A stretch of 64,000 nucleotides of DNA from Streptomyces flavofungini (GCF_030388665.1 NZ_CP128846.1:2356001-2420000), one strand, 5' to 3'. Numbered from the stretch's first letter, positions 35,223 to 45,784 are shown. Translations and numbers: made by a program. The notes: generated by a model from the letters alone, not told the origin.

Positions 35223-36815
35223 CTACGCGGCGCCCGCTCCGGTCAGTGAGCGCACTTCCGTCTCCGCGTGCTTGGCCTCGTCCGCCGGATCCGACGAGGT
35301 GACCGTGCCGAACCAGCCCGCGAGGAAGCCCAACGGGATCGACACGAGTCCGGGGTTCTCCAACGGGAAGTACTGGAAGTCCACCCCGGGGAAGAGGGAG
35401 TTCGCGCTCCCGGACACCACGGGCGACAACACCACGAGCACCAGCGCGGGCAGCAGCCCGCCGTAGACGGACCAGACGGCGCCCCGCGTGGTGAACTGCC
35501 GCCAGAACAGTGAGTAGAGCAGCACCGGCAGGTTCGCGGACGCAGCGACCGCGAAGGCGAGTCCGACCAGGAACGCGACGTTGAGGTCGCGGGCGACCAG
35601 ACCGAGGCCGATCGCGACCGCGCCGATCCCCACCGACGCGACCCGCGCCACCGCGACCTCGCTGTGCGGCTTGGCGTTCTTGCGCCGCAGCGAGGCATAG
35701 AGGTCATGAGCCACGGAAGCCGAGGAGGCGAGCGTGATCCCGGCGACCACGGCGAGGATCGTGGCGAACGCGACGGCGGCCACGACCGCGAAAAGAACCG
35801 TCCCGCCCGTGGAATCCGCACCGCCGCCCAGATCGAGCGCGAGCAGCGGCACCGCGGTGTTCCCCGCCGCGTTCGAGCCGCGCACCGCGTCGGTCCCGAC
35901 GACCGCCGCCGCACCGAAACCGAGCACGATCGTCATCAGGTAGAAGCTGCCGATGAGACCGATGGACCAGACGACCGACCGCCGGGCGGCCCTCGCGGTC
36001 GGCACGGTGTAGAAGCGCGACAGGATGTGCGGCAGTCCGGCGGTGCCGAGCACCAGCGCGAGACCGAGGCTGATGAAGTCGAACCGTGAGGTCCAGTCCC
36101 CGCCGTACTTCAGCCCGGGCGCCAGGAACTGTCCGCCGTGCCCACTGCGGTCGGCGGCCGTCCGCAGCAACTGGTCGAAATCGCCGTGGAAGCGCATCAG
36201 GACGAGCACGGTCAGCGCGATCGCCCCGGCCATCAGCAGGACCGCCTTGACGATCTGGATCCACGTGGTGGCCCGCATCCCTCCCATCGACACATAGATG
36301 ACCATGAGCGCGCCGACGCCGATCACCGTCCAGGTCTGCGCCGCATCGCTCGTCCCGCCCAGCAGCAGCGCAACCAGTGAGCCCGCCCCCACCATCTGCG
36401 CCACCAGATAGAGAACGGACACGGTCACCGAGGAAGTTCCCGCGGCGATCCGCACCGGACGCTCCCGCATCCGCGCCGCCACCACGTCGGCGAGCGTGAA
36501 CCGCCCGCAGTTGCGCACCAGTTCGGCCACCAGGAACAGCACGACGAGCCAGGCCACCAGAAAGCCCACCGAGTACAGCAGCCCGTCGTAGCCGTAGAGC
36601 GCGATGAGCCCGGAGATACCGAGGAACGAGGCCGCCGACATGTAGTCGCCCGCGATGGCAAAACCATTCTCCATGGGCGAGAACAACCGTCCGCCCGCGT
36701 AGAACTCCTCCGCGGAGCCGTGCCGGTTGCGGCTCACATACGTCGTGATCCCCAGCGTGACCGCGACGAACGCCCCGAACAGGACCAGCGCCAGCGTCTG
36801 GTGATCCCCCGTCAC
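35223..36815 (-). CDS. Sodium:solute symporter (ActP/MctC-like monocarboxylate transporter)
   Basis: The 530-aa protein has about 13 transmembrane helices and SSS-family signatures: EEFYAGGRLFSPMENGFAIAGDYMSAASFLGISG near the N-terminus, GGMRATTWIQIVKAVLL in the middle and GTAGLPHILSRFYTV. These are closest to acetate, pyruvate or propionate permeases (ActP, MctC). It starts at GTG 36815, overlapping the stop of the DUF485 gene (GTGA), so both are made together; DUF485 plus ActP pairs are common. It converges with the DcuR-type regulator gene with a four-base gap. The neighbouring citrate-synthase-like enzymes fit acetate or pyruvate use. Confidence 0.9.
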   Translation of the reverse strand: MTGDHQTLALVLFGAFVAVTLGITTYVSRNRHGSAEEFYAGGRLFSPMENGFAIAGDYMSAASFLGISGLIALYGYDGLLYSVGFLVAWLVVLFLVAELVRNCGRFTLADVVAARMRERPVRIAAGTSSVTVSVLYLVAQMVGAGSLVALLLGGTSDAAQTWTVIGVGALMVIYVSMGGMRATTWIQIVKAVLLMAGAIALTVLVLMRFHGDFDQLLRTAADRSGHGGQFLAPGLKYGGDWTSRFDFISLGLALVLGTAGLPHILSRFYTVPTARAARRSVVWSIGLIGSFYLMTIVLGFGAAAVVGTDAVRGSNAAGNTAVPLLALDLGGGADSTGGTVLFAVVAAVAFATILAVVAGITLASSASVAHDLYASLRRKNAKPHSEVAVARVASVGIGAVAIGLGLVARDLNVAFLVGLAFAVAASANLPVLLYSLFWRQFTTRGAVWSVYGGLLPALVLVVLSPVVSGSANSLFPGVDFQYFPLENPGLVSIPLGFLAGWFGTVTSSDPADEAKHAETEVRSLTGAGAA

Positions 36816-37312
36816 CGCTCGGCCCCCTGGCGCAGCTCCTGCTCCCGCTTCTGCTCGAACACGGCCCACCGCAGATCGAGCGCCGCTTTGTCCCGTCGCA
36901 GGCGGGCGTGCCGCGCGTACGCCCACGTCAGCAGGAACGTTGTGGCGAACTGCGCGAGGCCCGCGACCATCGCGACGTTCACCGCCCCGTGCACGGGGCG
37001 AGCCATCAGATCCGGTGCCGTCGTCGCGGTCACGACGTACGCCACGTACCAGGTGAAGAAGGCGATCACGGCAGGGACCACGAACCGTCGGTACCGACGG
37101 CGCACCTCCTGGAAGGCCGCGCTCGCCTGCACTTCCAGGTAGATGTCGGCGGCACTGCGCTCCGGCGCGGCGGTCGGGGCCGGTGCGGCGGGCACCGTGG
37201 GTGCGCCGGTGCCGTCCAGCTCGCCCCATCCGGAGGCCAGCTCGTCGTACCACGGATCCTTCAGATCACCGGGCCGGGACCGACCGGCGTCGCGGCCGTC
37301 GTGCTTCTCCAC
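36812..37312 (-). CDS. DUF485 family small membrane protein
   Basis: A 166-aa protein with a Pro/Ala-rich cytoplasmic N-terminus (residues 1-65) and two transmembrane helices (FVVPAVIAFFTWYVAYVVTATT and VAMVAGLAQFATTFLLTWAYARHA), followed by a basic tail. This is the DUF485 pattern, whose members are encoded directly upstream of acetate/glycolate permeases such as ActP and are thought to help their function. I chose GTG 37312 because AAGGAG lies six bases upstream. Its stop overlaps the symporter start. Confidence 0.88.
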   Translation of the reverse strand: MEKHDGRDAGRSRPGDLKDPWYDELASGWGELDGTGAPTVPAAPAPTAAPERSAADIYLEVQASAAFQEVRRRYRRFVVPAVIAFFTWYVAYVVTATTAPDLMARPVHGAVNVAMVAGLAQFATTFLLTWAYARHARLRRDKAALDLRWAVFEQKREQELRQGAER

Positions 37313-37425
37313 CGAACTCTCCTTGTCCGCGGCCTGATTCGGCCGCGTGCCCAAGGATGGACAGATCGGGAAGATCCGTGACTCTTGTCTCCCCGCTCTT
37401 CACCCCATCAGGTGACGCGGGCTCC

Positions 37426-38277
37426 TCACCGCCGTGTCCTGCCCGGAGGCTGAGCGAGGCCGTGCCGGTAGGCGTAACGCACCGCCTGCGCGCGGTCCTT
37501 GAGACCCGCCTTGGCGAAGAGGTTGTTGATGTGGGTCTTCACCGTGGCGGTGGAGACGTGCAGCGCCCGCGCGATCTCCTGGTTCGTCATTCCTTCCGCG
37601 ATCAGCGCTACCACCTCTGTCTCGCGCGTGGTCAGCCCGTCGGGCGGCTCCGCGGGGCGGGTGGCTTCCGTCGGCTCCGCGAGCCGCTCGAGGAGGCGTC
37701 GCTGGATCTTCGGCGAGAGCCCCGCGTCCCCCGAGAGCACGTCCTCGACGGCCCGCACGATCTCCTCACCGCCCGCGTCCTTGGTGAGGTAGCCCCGTGC
37801 CCCGGCCTTGAGCGCCGGGAACAGCGACTCGTCGTCGGCGTACGTCGTGAGCACCACGACCTGCGTGCCGGGATACTGCGACCGGATCCGCCGCGTGGCC
37901 TCCGCGCCGTCGCAGCGCGGCATCCGCAGGTCCATCAGGACCACGTCCGGCGAGAGTTCCGCGACGAGCCGCACGGCCTCCTCCCCGTCACCCCCGGAAC
38001 CAATGACCTCGATGCCCGGCAGCAGCCCCAGCAGCATCACGATCCCCTCACGCACCACGGTCTGATCGTCGACCACGACCACCCGCGCGGGCGGCCTGCC
38101 CCCACCACCCGTGCTCGCGCCCTGCGGAACCACGGCCTCCCCGCCGCTTCCCGCACCTCGCCGACCCGCGACACCAGCACCAGCACCAGCACCAGCACCA
38201 GCACCAGCACCAGCACCAGCACCAGCACCAGCACCAGCACCAGCACCAGCCTCGTCGGGCCCGTCGTTCCTCGTCAT
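37426..38277 (-). CDS. NarL/LuxR-family response regulator with Ala-Gly repeat tail
   Basis: The 283-aa regulator has an unusual N-terminal extension: after MTRNDGPDE come 13 Ala-Gly dipeptides, then a Gly-rich linker to residue 65. The receiver domain follows (VVVVDDQTVV; phospho-acceptor D116 in VLMDLRMP; K in YLTKDAGG), then a C-terminal LuxR helix-turn-helix (LTTRETEVVALIAEGMTNQEIARALHVSTATVKTHINNLFAKAGL). The receiver and HTH are normal for actinobacterial NarL regulators, so the tail is an add-on. It is translated from an ATG overlapping the stop of its kinase (ATGA). Targets unknown; a dyad upstream of the operon may be autoregulatory. Confidence 0.9.
   Translation of the reverse strand: MTRNDGPDEAGAGAGAGAGAGAGAGAGAGAGAGAGVAGRRGAGSGGEAVVPQGASTGGGGRPPARVVVVDDQTVVREGIVMLLGLLPGIEVIGSGGDGEEAVRLVAELSPDVVLMDLRMPRCDGAEATRRIRSQYPGTQVVVLTTYADDESLFPALKAGARGYLTKDAGGEEIVRAVEDVLSGDAGLSPKIQRRLLERLAEPTEATRPAEPPDGLTTRETEVVALIAEGMTNQEIARALHVSTATVKTHINNLFAKAGLKDRAQAVRYAYRHGLAQPPGRTRR
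38172..38249. repeat. CACCAG hexanucleotide repeat, 13 perfect units, inside a response-regulator gene
   Basis: Thirteen perfect copies of a six-base unit encode 13 Ala-Gly dipeptides near the N-terminus of the NarL-type regulator. Because the unit is six bases long, gain or loss by slippage keeps the frame and only changes tail length. Confidence 0.97.
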
Positions 38278-39485
38278 CCCGGCACCTTCAACCGCACCGC
38301 GAAGCCTTCCTGTTCCGGCCCCGCCTCCAGCGAGCCGCCCAACAGCTCGGCGCGCTCCCGCATCCCCAGCAGACCGTACCCGGCTCCCGAAGCGGCGAGT
38401 TCCCCCGACGAACCGCCCGAGTCCCGCACGTCCAGCGTCACCTCCCCCTCCCCGTACTCGAGGAGGACCGTCACCTCGGCCCCCCGCGCGTGCTTGCGCA
38501 CGTTCGTCAACGCCTCCTGTGCCACTCGGCGCACCGCCTGTGACGCTTCCGCCGTCAGTACCCGCCGCTCCCCCGCGACCGTCACCGACGCCCCGTCCGA
38601 CGCCACCAGTTCCCGCAGGAAGTCCTCCACCGGCGTCATCTCACCACGCAGCGCCGACAGTGCCTGGCGAGTCTCGGCCAGTCCTTCCGACGCCATGGAC
38701 CTGGCTGCCACCACACGTCCGAGGATCTGCTCCCGGCTGCCCTCGCCCTCGATCAGCAGTCGGGCTGCCTCCAGGTGGACGAGCTGGGCGGAGAGGCTGT
38801 GCGCCAGCACGTCGTGGATCTCCCGGGCGATCCGCCCCCGCTCGGCCAACGCTGCCGACTCGGCCTCGGCCACACGTGCCGCCCGCTCCTGGGCGAGCAA
38901 CCGCTGGGCGTTGCCCCGGGCTTCCGCGTCCAGCCGCAGCACGTACCCGGCGAGGGCGAGCCCCGTGGTGACGGCCGCCGTCGTCGGCCAAGGGTCCTCG
39001 TTCACCAGGGCGAACGACCCGAGTGCCGTCCCTGTGGCGATCACAGCCGCCCCCAGGGGCAACCGCTCCATCGACATGACGGCGGCAGCGCACCACAGCA
39101 CGGCCGCCGGAAGGTCGAAGCCCGTCGCATGGGCCGCGAAGCCCACCGCCACAACGACACCGATCGACCCCAGCGACAGCCACAGCCGCCGCTCCAGCGT
39201 GGCGCGGAAGAACACCACGAGCGATGCCCCGCAGACGACGATGGCGACCAGCCCCAGCGCGATCCCCCAGCCCGGGACCCCGCCCCGGAACAGCGTGCTC
39301 CACAGCAGCAGGCTGATGAACACCGCACGCACGAACCAGCTGAGCAGCCGCCGGGGGCGGGTCATCCTCTCGCTGGACAGGGCCTCTCGCGACGGCCAGC
39401 GCGTCCAGGTGTCGAGCGTGACGGACGCCCCGTCTCCACGAGGAGCCCCGTGGCCGGCTGGGTCTGTCCCCGTCAGTGTGGGCAT
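38274..39485 (-). CDS. NarL-type sensor histidine kinase (HisKA_3)
   Basis: A 403-aa kinase. A 45-residue hydrophilic start is followed by about five transmembrane helices (residues 47-185) with only short loops, so the stimulus is probably sensed within or near the membrane. The HisKA_3 dimerisation region holds H224 (IAREIHDVLAHSLSAQL) and the HATPase domain has VAQEALTNVRKHARG, DSGGSS and GYGLLGMRERAELLGG. It is the middle gene of a three-gene unit (membrane protein, kinase, regulator) with four bases before it and a four-base overlap after it. ATG 39485 is preceded by GGTGA. Confidence 0.9.
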   Translation of the reverse strand: MPTLTGTDPAGHGAPRGDGASVTLDTWTRWPSREALSSERMTRPRRLLSWFVRAVFISLLLWSTLFRGGVPGWGIALGLVAIVVCGASLVVFFRATLERRLWLSLGSIGVVVAVGFAAHATGFDLPAAVLWCAAAVMSMERLPLGAAVIATGTALGSFALVNEDPWPTTAAVTTGLALAGYVLRLDAEARGNAQRLLAQERAARVAEAESAALAERGRIAREIHDVLAHSLSAQLVHLEAARLLIEGEGSREQILGRVVAARSMASEGLAETRQALSALRGEMTPVEDFLRELVASDGASVTVAGERRVLTAEASQAVRRVAQEALTNVRKHARGAEVTVLLEYGEGEVTLDVRDSGGSSGELAASGAGYGLLGMRERAELLGGSLEAGPEQEGFAVRLKVPG

Positions 39486-39489
39486 TTCG

Positions 39490-39978
39490 TCACCGTACGC
39501 CGCCTGCCAGGGCCGTCGCCGGGTGCAGGGCCCTGGCCCGCAGTTCCAGGACGCCGGCGCGCACCAGCAGTGACGCGGCCAGCGCAACCAGGAGCGCGCC
39601 GGAACCCTGGTGGATGCCGATGAGGAGACCTGCCCCCATGAGTCCGAGCCGGGCGGTTATGCCGACGACCCAGACGACCGCTGTGGATCTGGTGCCGCGT
39701 GTCCACACGGACCCGTCCTGCTCCGTCCAGACGCGGCTGGTCCAGGCCCAGGCGGCACCCATCAGCAGCCCCACGACGATCTCACCGCCGAGGAGCACGA
39801 GGGAGGCCGTCTCATGCTGGGTGTCGACGACACCGGATCCCCTGAGGCCGACGTAGCCGAGCAGGACTGGCAGCAGCCACCAGCGTTTGGAGCCCGACAT
39901 GCGCTGTGGCTGCGTCTGGCGTCTGACGATGAGAACGACTGCGGCGAGGATCAGCAGCGCGTTGGCGAACCCGGGCAT
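39490..39978 (-). CDS. DUF1453-like membrane protein in a two-component operon
   Basis: The 162-aa product has four predicted transmembrane helices (ANALLILAAVVLIV; RWWLLPVLLGYVGL; TASLVLLGGEIVVGLLMGAAWAW; STAVVWVVGITARLGLMGAGLLIG) and a conserved loop TSRVWTEQDGSVWTRGT. Such proteins are annotated as DUF1453 and are regularly found next to NarL-type kinases in Streptomyces, where they could modulate signal input. ATG 39978 has GGAGG five bases upstream; two upstream in-frame ATGs lack such a site. It is first in the operon and is followed by the kinase after four bases. Confidence 0.82.
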   Translation of the reverse strand: MPGFANALLILAAVVLIVRRQTQPQRMSGSKRWWLLPVLLGYVGLRGSGVVDTQHETASLVLLGGEIVVGLLMGAAWAWTSRVWTEQDGSVWTRGTRSTAVVWVVGITARLGLMGAGLLIGIHQGSGALLVALAASLLVRAGVLELRARALHPATALAGGVR

Positions 39979-40107
39979 CACGGCCTCCGATGGCATGCGC
40001 GGACAGGAAGACGACTGCGGAAGCACGCCTTCGGTACGCCTTCGACGCTACGGAATCAGCCTGGTCGGAGAATCGGAGCGAGGGTGGATCACGGGTGGAT
40101 CCGGGAT

Positions 40108-40125
40108 CTCCACCCATGGGTGGAG
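40108..40125. promoter_or_regulatory. Perfect 18-bp palindrome with GGGTGGA repeats
   Basis: CTCCACCCATGGGTGGAG is a perfect inverted repeat 130 bases upstream of the NarL-type operon. GGGTGGA occurs two more times as direct repeats starting at about 40082 and 40093. It could be the binding site of the NarL-type regulator, or a terminator for parE, which ends 148 bases away on the same strand. Confidence 0.5.
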
Positions 40126-40272
40126 ACGCCCGTGAAGAAGGCCATCGGGCGCGCAGAATGGGCGCCCCGAGCGCTCCGGACGCCCCACAGAAGGACGCAC
40201 CCGGCGCACCCGGGGCACTCACACTTCACACGCGCCGCACGGGCCTCACGCACCGCACGCGCCACACAGGCC

Positions 40273-42396
40273 TCACGCGTCGATGCGCGACCGATCCAGC
40301 GTCGCCGCCGAGCTCGTGATGAACTCCTTGCGCGGCGCGACTTCGTTGCCCATGAGGAGGTCGAAGACCTGCTCCGCCGACTCGAGGTCGGAGATGTTGA
40401 TCCGGCGCAGGGTGCGATGCCGCGGGTCCATCGTCGTCTCGGCCAGCTGGTCGGCGTCCATCTCGCCCAGGCCCTTGTAGCGCTGGATGGAGTCCTTGTA
40501 CCGCACGCCCTTGCGCTCGAACTCGAGGAGGGTGTCGCGTAGCTCGCGGTCCGAGTACGTGTAGACGTACTTGTCCTGGCCCTTCTTGGGCTGGATCAGC
40601 TCGATCCGGTGCAGCGGCGGCACGGCGGCGAACACGCGGCCCGCCTCGACCATGGGCCGCATGTAGCGCTGGAACAAGGTCAGCAGCAGGATGCGGATGT
40701 GCGCGCCGTCGACATCAGCGTCGACGAGCAGGATGATCTTGCCGTAGCGGGCCGCGTCGATGTCGAAGGTCCGGCCGGACCCGGCTCCTATGACCTGAAT
40801 GATCGCGCCGCACTCGGCGTTCTTGAGCATGTCCGAGACCGAGGCCTTCTGGACGTTGAGGATCTTGCCGCGGATGGGCAGCAGGGCCTGGAACTCGGAG
40901 TTCCGGGCGAGCTTGGCGGTGCCGAGGGCGGAGTCTCCCTCGACGATGAACAGCTCGCTGCGGTCGACGTCGTCGCTGCGGCAGTCGGCGAGCTTCGCGG
41001 GCAGCGAGGAGGACTCCAGGGCAGTCTTCCGGCGCTGGGCGTCCTTGTGCTGGCGGGCCGCGATGCGTGTGCGGGCGGCGGCGACGGCCTTCTCCATCAC
41101 GGCGCGCGCCTGCGCCTTGGCGTCACGCTTGGTGGACGTCAGGAACGCCTTGAGTTCCTTGGCGATGACGTTGGCGACGATGCGGTTGGCCGCCGAGGTG
41201 CCGAGGACCTCCTTCGTCTGCCCCTCGAACTGCGGCTCCGCGAGGCGCACGGTGACGACGGCGGTGAGGCCTTCCAGGGCGTCGTCCTTGACGATGTCGT
41301 CCTCGGCGACGCGGAGCAGCTTCTGCGCGCGCAGTGCCTCGTTCATCGTCTTCGTGAGTGACCGCTCGAAGCCGGTCACGTGCGTGCCGCCCTTGGGCGT
41401 GGCGATGATGTTGACGAAGGACCTGACCGTCGTGTCGTACCCGGTGCCCCAGCGCAGCGCGACGTCCACGCCGAGCTCCCGCGTGACTTCGGTCGGCGTC
41501 ATCTGGCCGTGGTCGTCGAGGACGGGCACGGTCTCCTTGAAGGTGCCCTGGCCGGAGAAGCGGAGGACGTCGCAGACGGCCTTGTCCTGCGCCAGGTATT
41601 CGCAGAACTCGCTGATCCCGCCGTCGAAACGGAAGGATTCCTCGCCCTTGGTGCCACCTTCACCGAGGCCGAACTCGTCACGCACGACGATGGTCAGCCC
41701 GGGTACCAGGAAGGCGGTCTGACGGGCGCGCTGATGGAGGTTCTCCAGACTGAGCCTGGCGTCCTTGAGGAAGATCTGGCGGTCGGCCCAATAGCGCACG
41801 CGCGTGCCGGTGCGGGTCTTGGGGATCTTCTTGACCTTGCTCAGCCGTGCCGCCGGGTCGAACGCCGCGTCCGCCCCGGGCTTGGCGAAGGCTCCGGGGA
41901 CACCGCGCCGGAAGCTGATGGCGTGCGTGTGCCCGGCGCGGTCCACCTCGACGTCGAGACGGGCCGACAGGGCGTTCACCACGGAGGCGCCCACGCCGTG
42001 CAGACCGCCGGAAGCCGCGTACGAGCCGCCGCCGAACTTGCCACCCGCGTGCAGCTTGGTCATGACGACCTCGACTCCGGAGAGCCCCGTCTTGGGCTCG
42101 ACGTCGACCGGGATGCCGCGGCCGTTGTCCCGGACCTCCACGGAGGCGTCGTCGTGGAGGATGACCTCGATGTGGTCGCAGTACCCGCCCAGGGCCTCGT
42201 CGACCGAGTTGTCGATGATCTCCCAGAGGCAGTGCATCAGGCCGCGGCTGTCCGTCGACCCGATGTACATGCCCGGACGCTTACGGACGGCTTCGAGCCC
42301 CTCCAGGACGAGAAGGTGCCGCGCGGTGTAGTTGGAACCGTCCCGGTCTGCTCCGGTCAGCAACGCTGTGGACGGCACGGACGTCTCGGCGGTCAC
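40273..42396 (-). CDS. parE: DNA topoisomerase IV subunit B
   Basis: The 707-aa ATPase subunit of topoisomerase IV. The GHKL ATPase domain (about 25-235) has EIIDNSVDEALGGYCD, DNGRGIPVD and GGLHGVGASVVNALS; the transducer domain follows, then the TOPRIM metal site with EGDSALG and LLVDADVDGAHIR, and the C-terminal QRYKGLGEMDADQLAETTMDP. The insert-free TOPRIM and the linkage with parC within 14 kb support ParE rather than GyrB (which sits near oriC). The GTG start at 42396 has GAGGAG eight bases upstream. It is divergent from the small DUF7455-like gene. Confidence 0.93.
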   Translation of the reverse strand: MTAETSVPSTALLTGADRDGSNYTARHLLVLEGLEAVRKRPGMYIGSTDSRGLMHCLWEIIDNSVDEALGGYCDHIEVILHDDASVEVRDNGRGIPVDVEPKTGLSGVEVVMTKLHAGGKFGGGSYAASGGLHGVGASVVNALSARLDVEVDRAGHTHAISFRRGVPGAFAKPGADAAFDPAARLSKVKKIPKTRTGTRVRYWADRQIFLKDARLSLENLHQRARQTAFLVPGLTIVVRDEFGLGEGGTKGEESFRFDGGISEFCEYLAQDKAVCDVLRFSGQGTFKETVPVLDDHGQMTPTEVTRELGVDVALRWGTGYDTTVRSFVNIIATPKGGTHVTGFERSLTKTMNEALRAQKLLRVAEDDIVKDDALEGLTAVVTVRLAEPQFEGQTKEVLGTSAANRIVANVIAKELKAFLTSTKRDAKAQARAVMEKAVAAARTRIAARQHKDAQRRKTALESSSLPAKLADCRSDDVDRSELFIVEGDSALGTAKLARNSEFQALLPIRGKILNVQKASVSDMLKNAECGAIIQVIGAGSGRTFDIDAARYGKIILLVDADVDGAHIRILLLTLFQRYMRPMVEAGRVFAAVPPLHRIELIQPKKGQDKYVYTYSDRELRDTLLEFERKGVRYKDSIQRYKGLGEMDADQLAETTMDPRHRTLRRINISDLESAEQVFDLLMGNEVAPRKEFITSSAATLDRSRIDA

Positions 42397-42827
42397 GCGG
42401 TTCGCTCCTCGCTGAATTTCAAGGGAGGCCCTTTGGGGTAAGGGCCCGGCTTCTACTGCCCGTCAGAGGGTACCGAGGCCTGGTAGAGCCGTTGTCACGC
42501 CACCCTCGACTCGGCCCAGACTAGTCCAGAAGCGTACGCGTGTTCGATCGCTCGATGGGGTGAAGCACACATCACGTTCCCTTCCAGGCATGAACCATTT
42601 AGGCTCCGGGCACGTCCTCATGAACAACCGGCAAGCCAGCCGGCACGGACCTGACCTGACAGACAGCGCGAAACCGTACGACAGCAATACGGCACATTCG
42701 CCGCCAACCGGCAGCAGACAGCCACCCCGAATGAAAATTTCGAGGAAAAGCCACGAGCGGGAACGTTTTCGGCCTGGTTGGATGTTGACCCTGGTACGAC
42801 AGCTCGTCGAGCTAGAGAAGAGGCGAC
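42397..42827. other. Divergent promoter region between parE and the DUF7455-like gene
   Basis: 431 bases with no supported gene. It contains a low-GC patch (GAATGAAAATTTCGAGG near 42727-42743). TTGACC at 42785-42790 is a good -35 element for the plus-strand gene, but no clear -10 at normal spacing is visible. Confidence 0.45.
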
Positions 42828-43058
42828 GTGACTACTGTTCTGACCCCCGCGAGCCCCCTGACGGCCGCTGACCGCTGCGACCGCTGCGGCGCACAGGCGT
42901 ACCTGCGCGTCGTCCTGTTGAGCGGCGGTGAACTGCTCTTCTGCGCCCACCACGGTCGCAAGTTCGAGCCGGAACTCAAGAAGATCGCCGCCGAGATACA
43001 GGATGAGACGGAGCGCCTGACCGCTGTGCCGGCCAGCTCATCCGAAGAGGAACGCTGA
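42828..43058 (+). CDS. Small zinc-ribbon-like protein (DUF7455-like)
   Basis: A 76-aa protein starting MTTVLTPASPLTAADRCDRCGAQAYLRVVLLSGGELLFCAHHGRKFEPELKK in conserved order. The CDRCG and FCAHHGRKFEP motifs (two cysteines, then Cys-His-His) suggest a single bound zinc. The family is conserved in nearly all Actinobacteria and usually lies close to the principal sigma factor gene and the topoisomerase B gene, as here. Function is unknown. GTG 42828 has AGAGG four bases upstream, and a strong terminator lies 48 bases after the stop, so it is monocistronic. Confidence 0.88.
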   Translation: MTTVLTPASPLTAADRCDRCGAQAYLRVVLLSGGELLFCAHHGRKFEPELKKIAAEIQDETERLTAVPASSSEEER

Positions 43059-43105
43059 AGCCTCGCACGACGACGAGCGAGCGCCGGACCACCAGACCGG
43101 CGACC

Positions 43106-43141
43106 GGGCGGCTGCCCCTGTAACCCCAGGGGCAGCCGCCC
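43106..43141. terminator. Terminator hairpin after the zinc-ribbon gene
   Basis: A perfect 15-bp stem GGGCGGCTGCCCCTG closes a TAACCC loop, 48 bases beyond the stop codon. Confidence 0.9.
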
Positions 43142-43259
43142 GCTCTCGTTCCTCAGGGGCCCCGGGAACCCGCGATCCCCGGCCGACCGTCCCGCCCGGG
43201 CGGTCCCGGCGCCCAACGAGCCCGTACGGGCCGCCCAGCGCCCCGCACGGGCCGTTCAC

Positions 43260-44102
43260 TCACTGGCCCTGTCTCATGCCCTGTCTCATGGCCCGCAGGA
43301 CGTCCGAGATCCGGGTGTACACCCCCGGGCTGCCCGCGCGGCCGCAGCCGTCCCCCCACGACACCAGCCCGATGAGACGCCCCCGCGCGACCAGCGGCCC
43401 ACCGCTGTCGCCCTGACAGGCGTCCCGGCCACCCTGCGGTTCCCCCGCACAAACCATGGAAGCGGCCATGTACGTGCCGTCAGCACTACCGGGATAGGCC
43501 TCCTCGCACACCTCGTCCGCAAGGACCGTCACGTCAGCGGCACGCAGCGACCGGGCGTAGTCGCCCCGCCCCGTGGTGTCACCCCAGCCGTACACCGTGG
43601 CGCTCGTACCGGCGTTGTAGGCGGCGTCTCCGGCACCCGCTGTCCCGATCACGTGACTCTGCGGCAACGGCTGCGCGAGGGTCAGCACCGCGAAGTCACC
43701 GGCGTTGGTGTAGCTGTCGTAGTCCCGGTTGATCCGCACGCGGCTCACGGAGATCTCGCTCCCCGCGTTCGTGGCCAGATCCTCTCGGTCGGTGATGACC
43801 TTGAGGTCCCGTACGTCACCGACGGGCACCCCGAGGACTTCCTCGCGCATGCAGTGCGCCGCGGTGAGGACCGTCGAGCGCGCGATCGCGACACCGCCGC
43901 AGAACTGGCCCGACCGCGTACCTCCGAACCGGTCACGGCTCGCGAGGGCCACCGTCCACGGACTGTCGGCCACCCGCACCGGCTTGCCTCCGATGATGAC
44001 GCTGTCGGCCGCCGCAGGGGCCGTGCCGGCCAGCGGCAGCGCGGCTGCCGCGACCCCCAGGACCAGCGCGGGCACCAGCGATCGGGCGATGGGTCGACGC
44101 AT
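43260..44102 (-). CDS. Secreted trypsin-like serine protease (S1 family)
   Basis: The 280-aa exported protease has a signal peptide (MRRPIARSLVPALVLGVAAAALPLAGTAPAAA) with cleavage near residue 32 and a mature N-terminus around SVIIGGKPV, like the IIGG/IVGG start of activated trypsins. The triad is H83 (TAAHC), D136 (NAGDFAVL) and S233 (CQGDSGGP). D227, six residues before the serine, fills the S1 pocket position, so cleavage after Arg/Lys is expected. Six cysteines can pair as in trypsin. It is probably a secreted nutritional or developmental protease. The gene is upstream of no obvious operon partner; hrdB ends on the same strand beyond it. Confidence 0.93.
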   Translation of the reverse strand: MRRPIARSLVPALVLGVAAAALPLAGTAPAAADSVIIGGKPVRVADSPWTVALASRDRFGGTRSGQFCGGVAIARSTVLTAAHCMREEVLGVPVGDVRDLKVITDREDLATNAGSEISVSRVRINRDYDSYTNAGDFAVLTLAQPLPQSHVIGTAGAGDAAYNAGTSATVYGWGDTTGRGDYARSLRAADVTVLADEVCEEAYPGSADGTYMAASMVCAGEPQGGRDACQGDSGGPLVARGRLIGLVSWGDGCGRAGSPGVYTRISDVLRAMRQGMRQGQ

Positions 44103-44185
44103 GCGATCTCCTCACTCCGGGTTGCAATCGCACACCCAGAGTCAGCTACGGTCCCATGCCCCGCACGTGCGCCACGCGGGCAGGC

Positions 44186-44223
44186 GAAAGGCCCGGGGTC
44201 CCGTGCGGGACTCCGGGCCTTTC
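44186..44223. terminator. Terminator hairpin downstream of hrdB
   Basis: GAAAGGCCCGGGGTCCC pairs with GGGACTCCGGGCCTTTC with one mismatch around a short GTGC-type loop. It lies 20 bases beyond the hrdB stop codon. Confidence 0.85.
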
Positions 44224-44242
44224 CGGGGCACTGTGACGCGGC

Positions 44243-45784
<1,542 letters not shown>

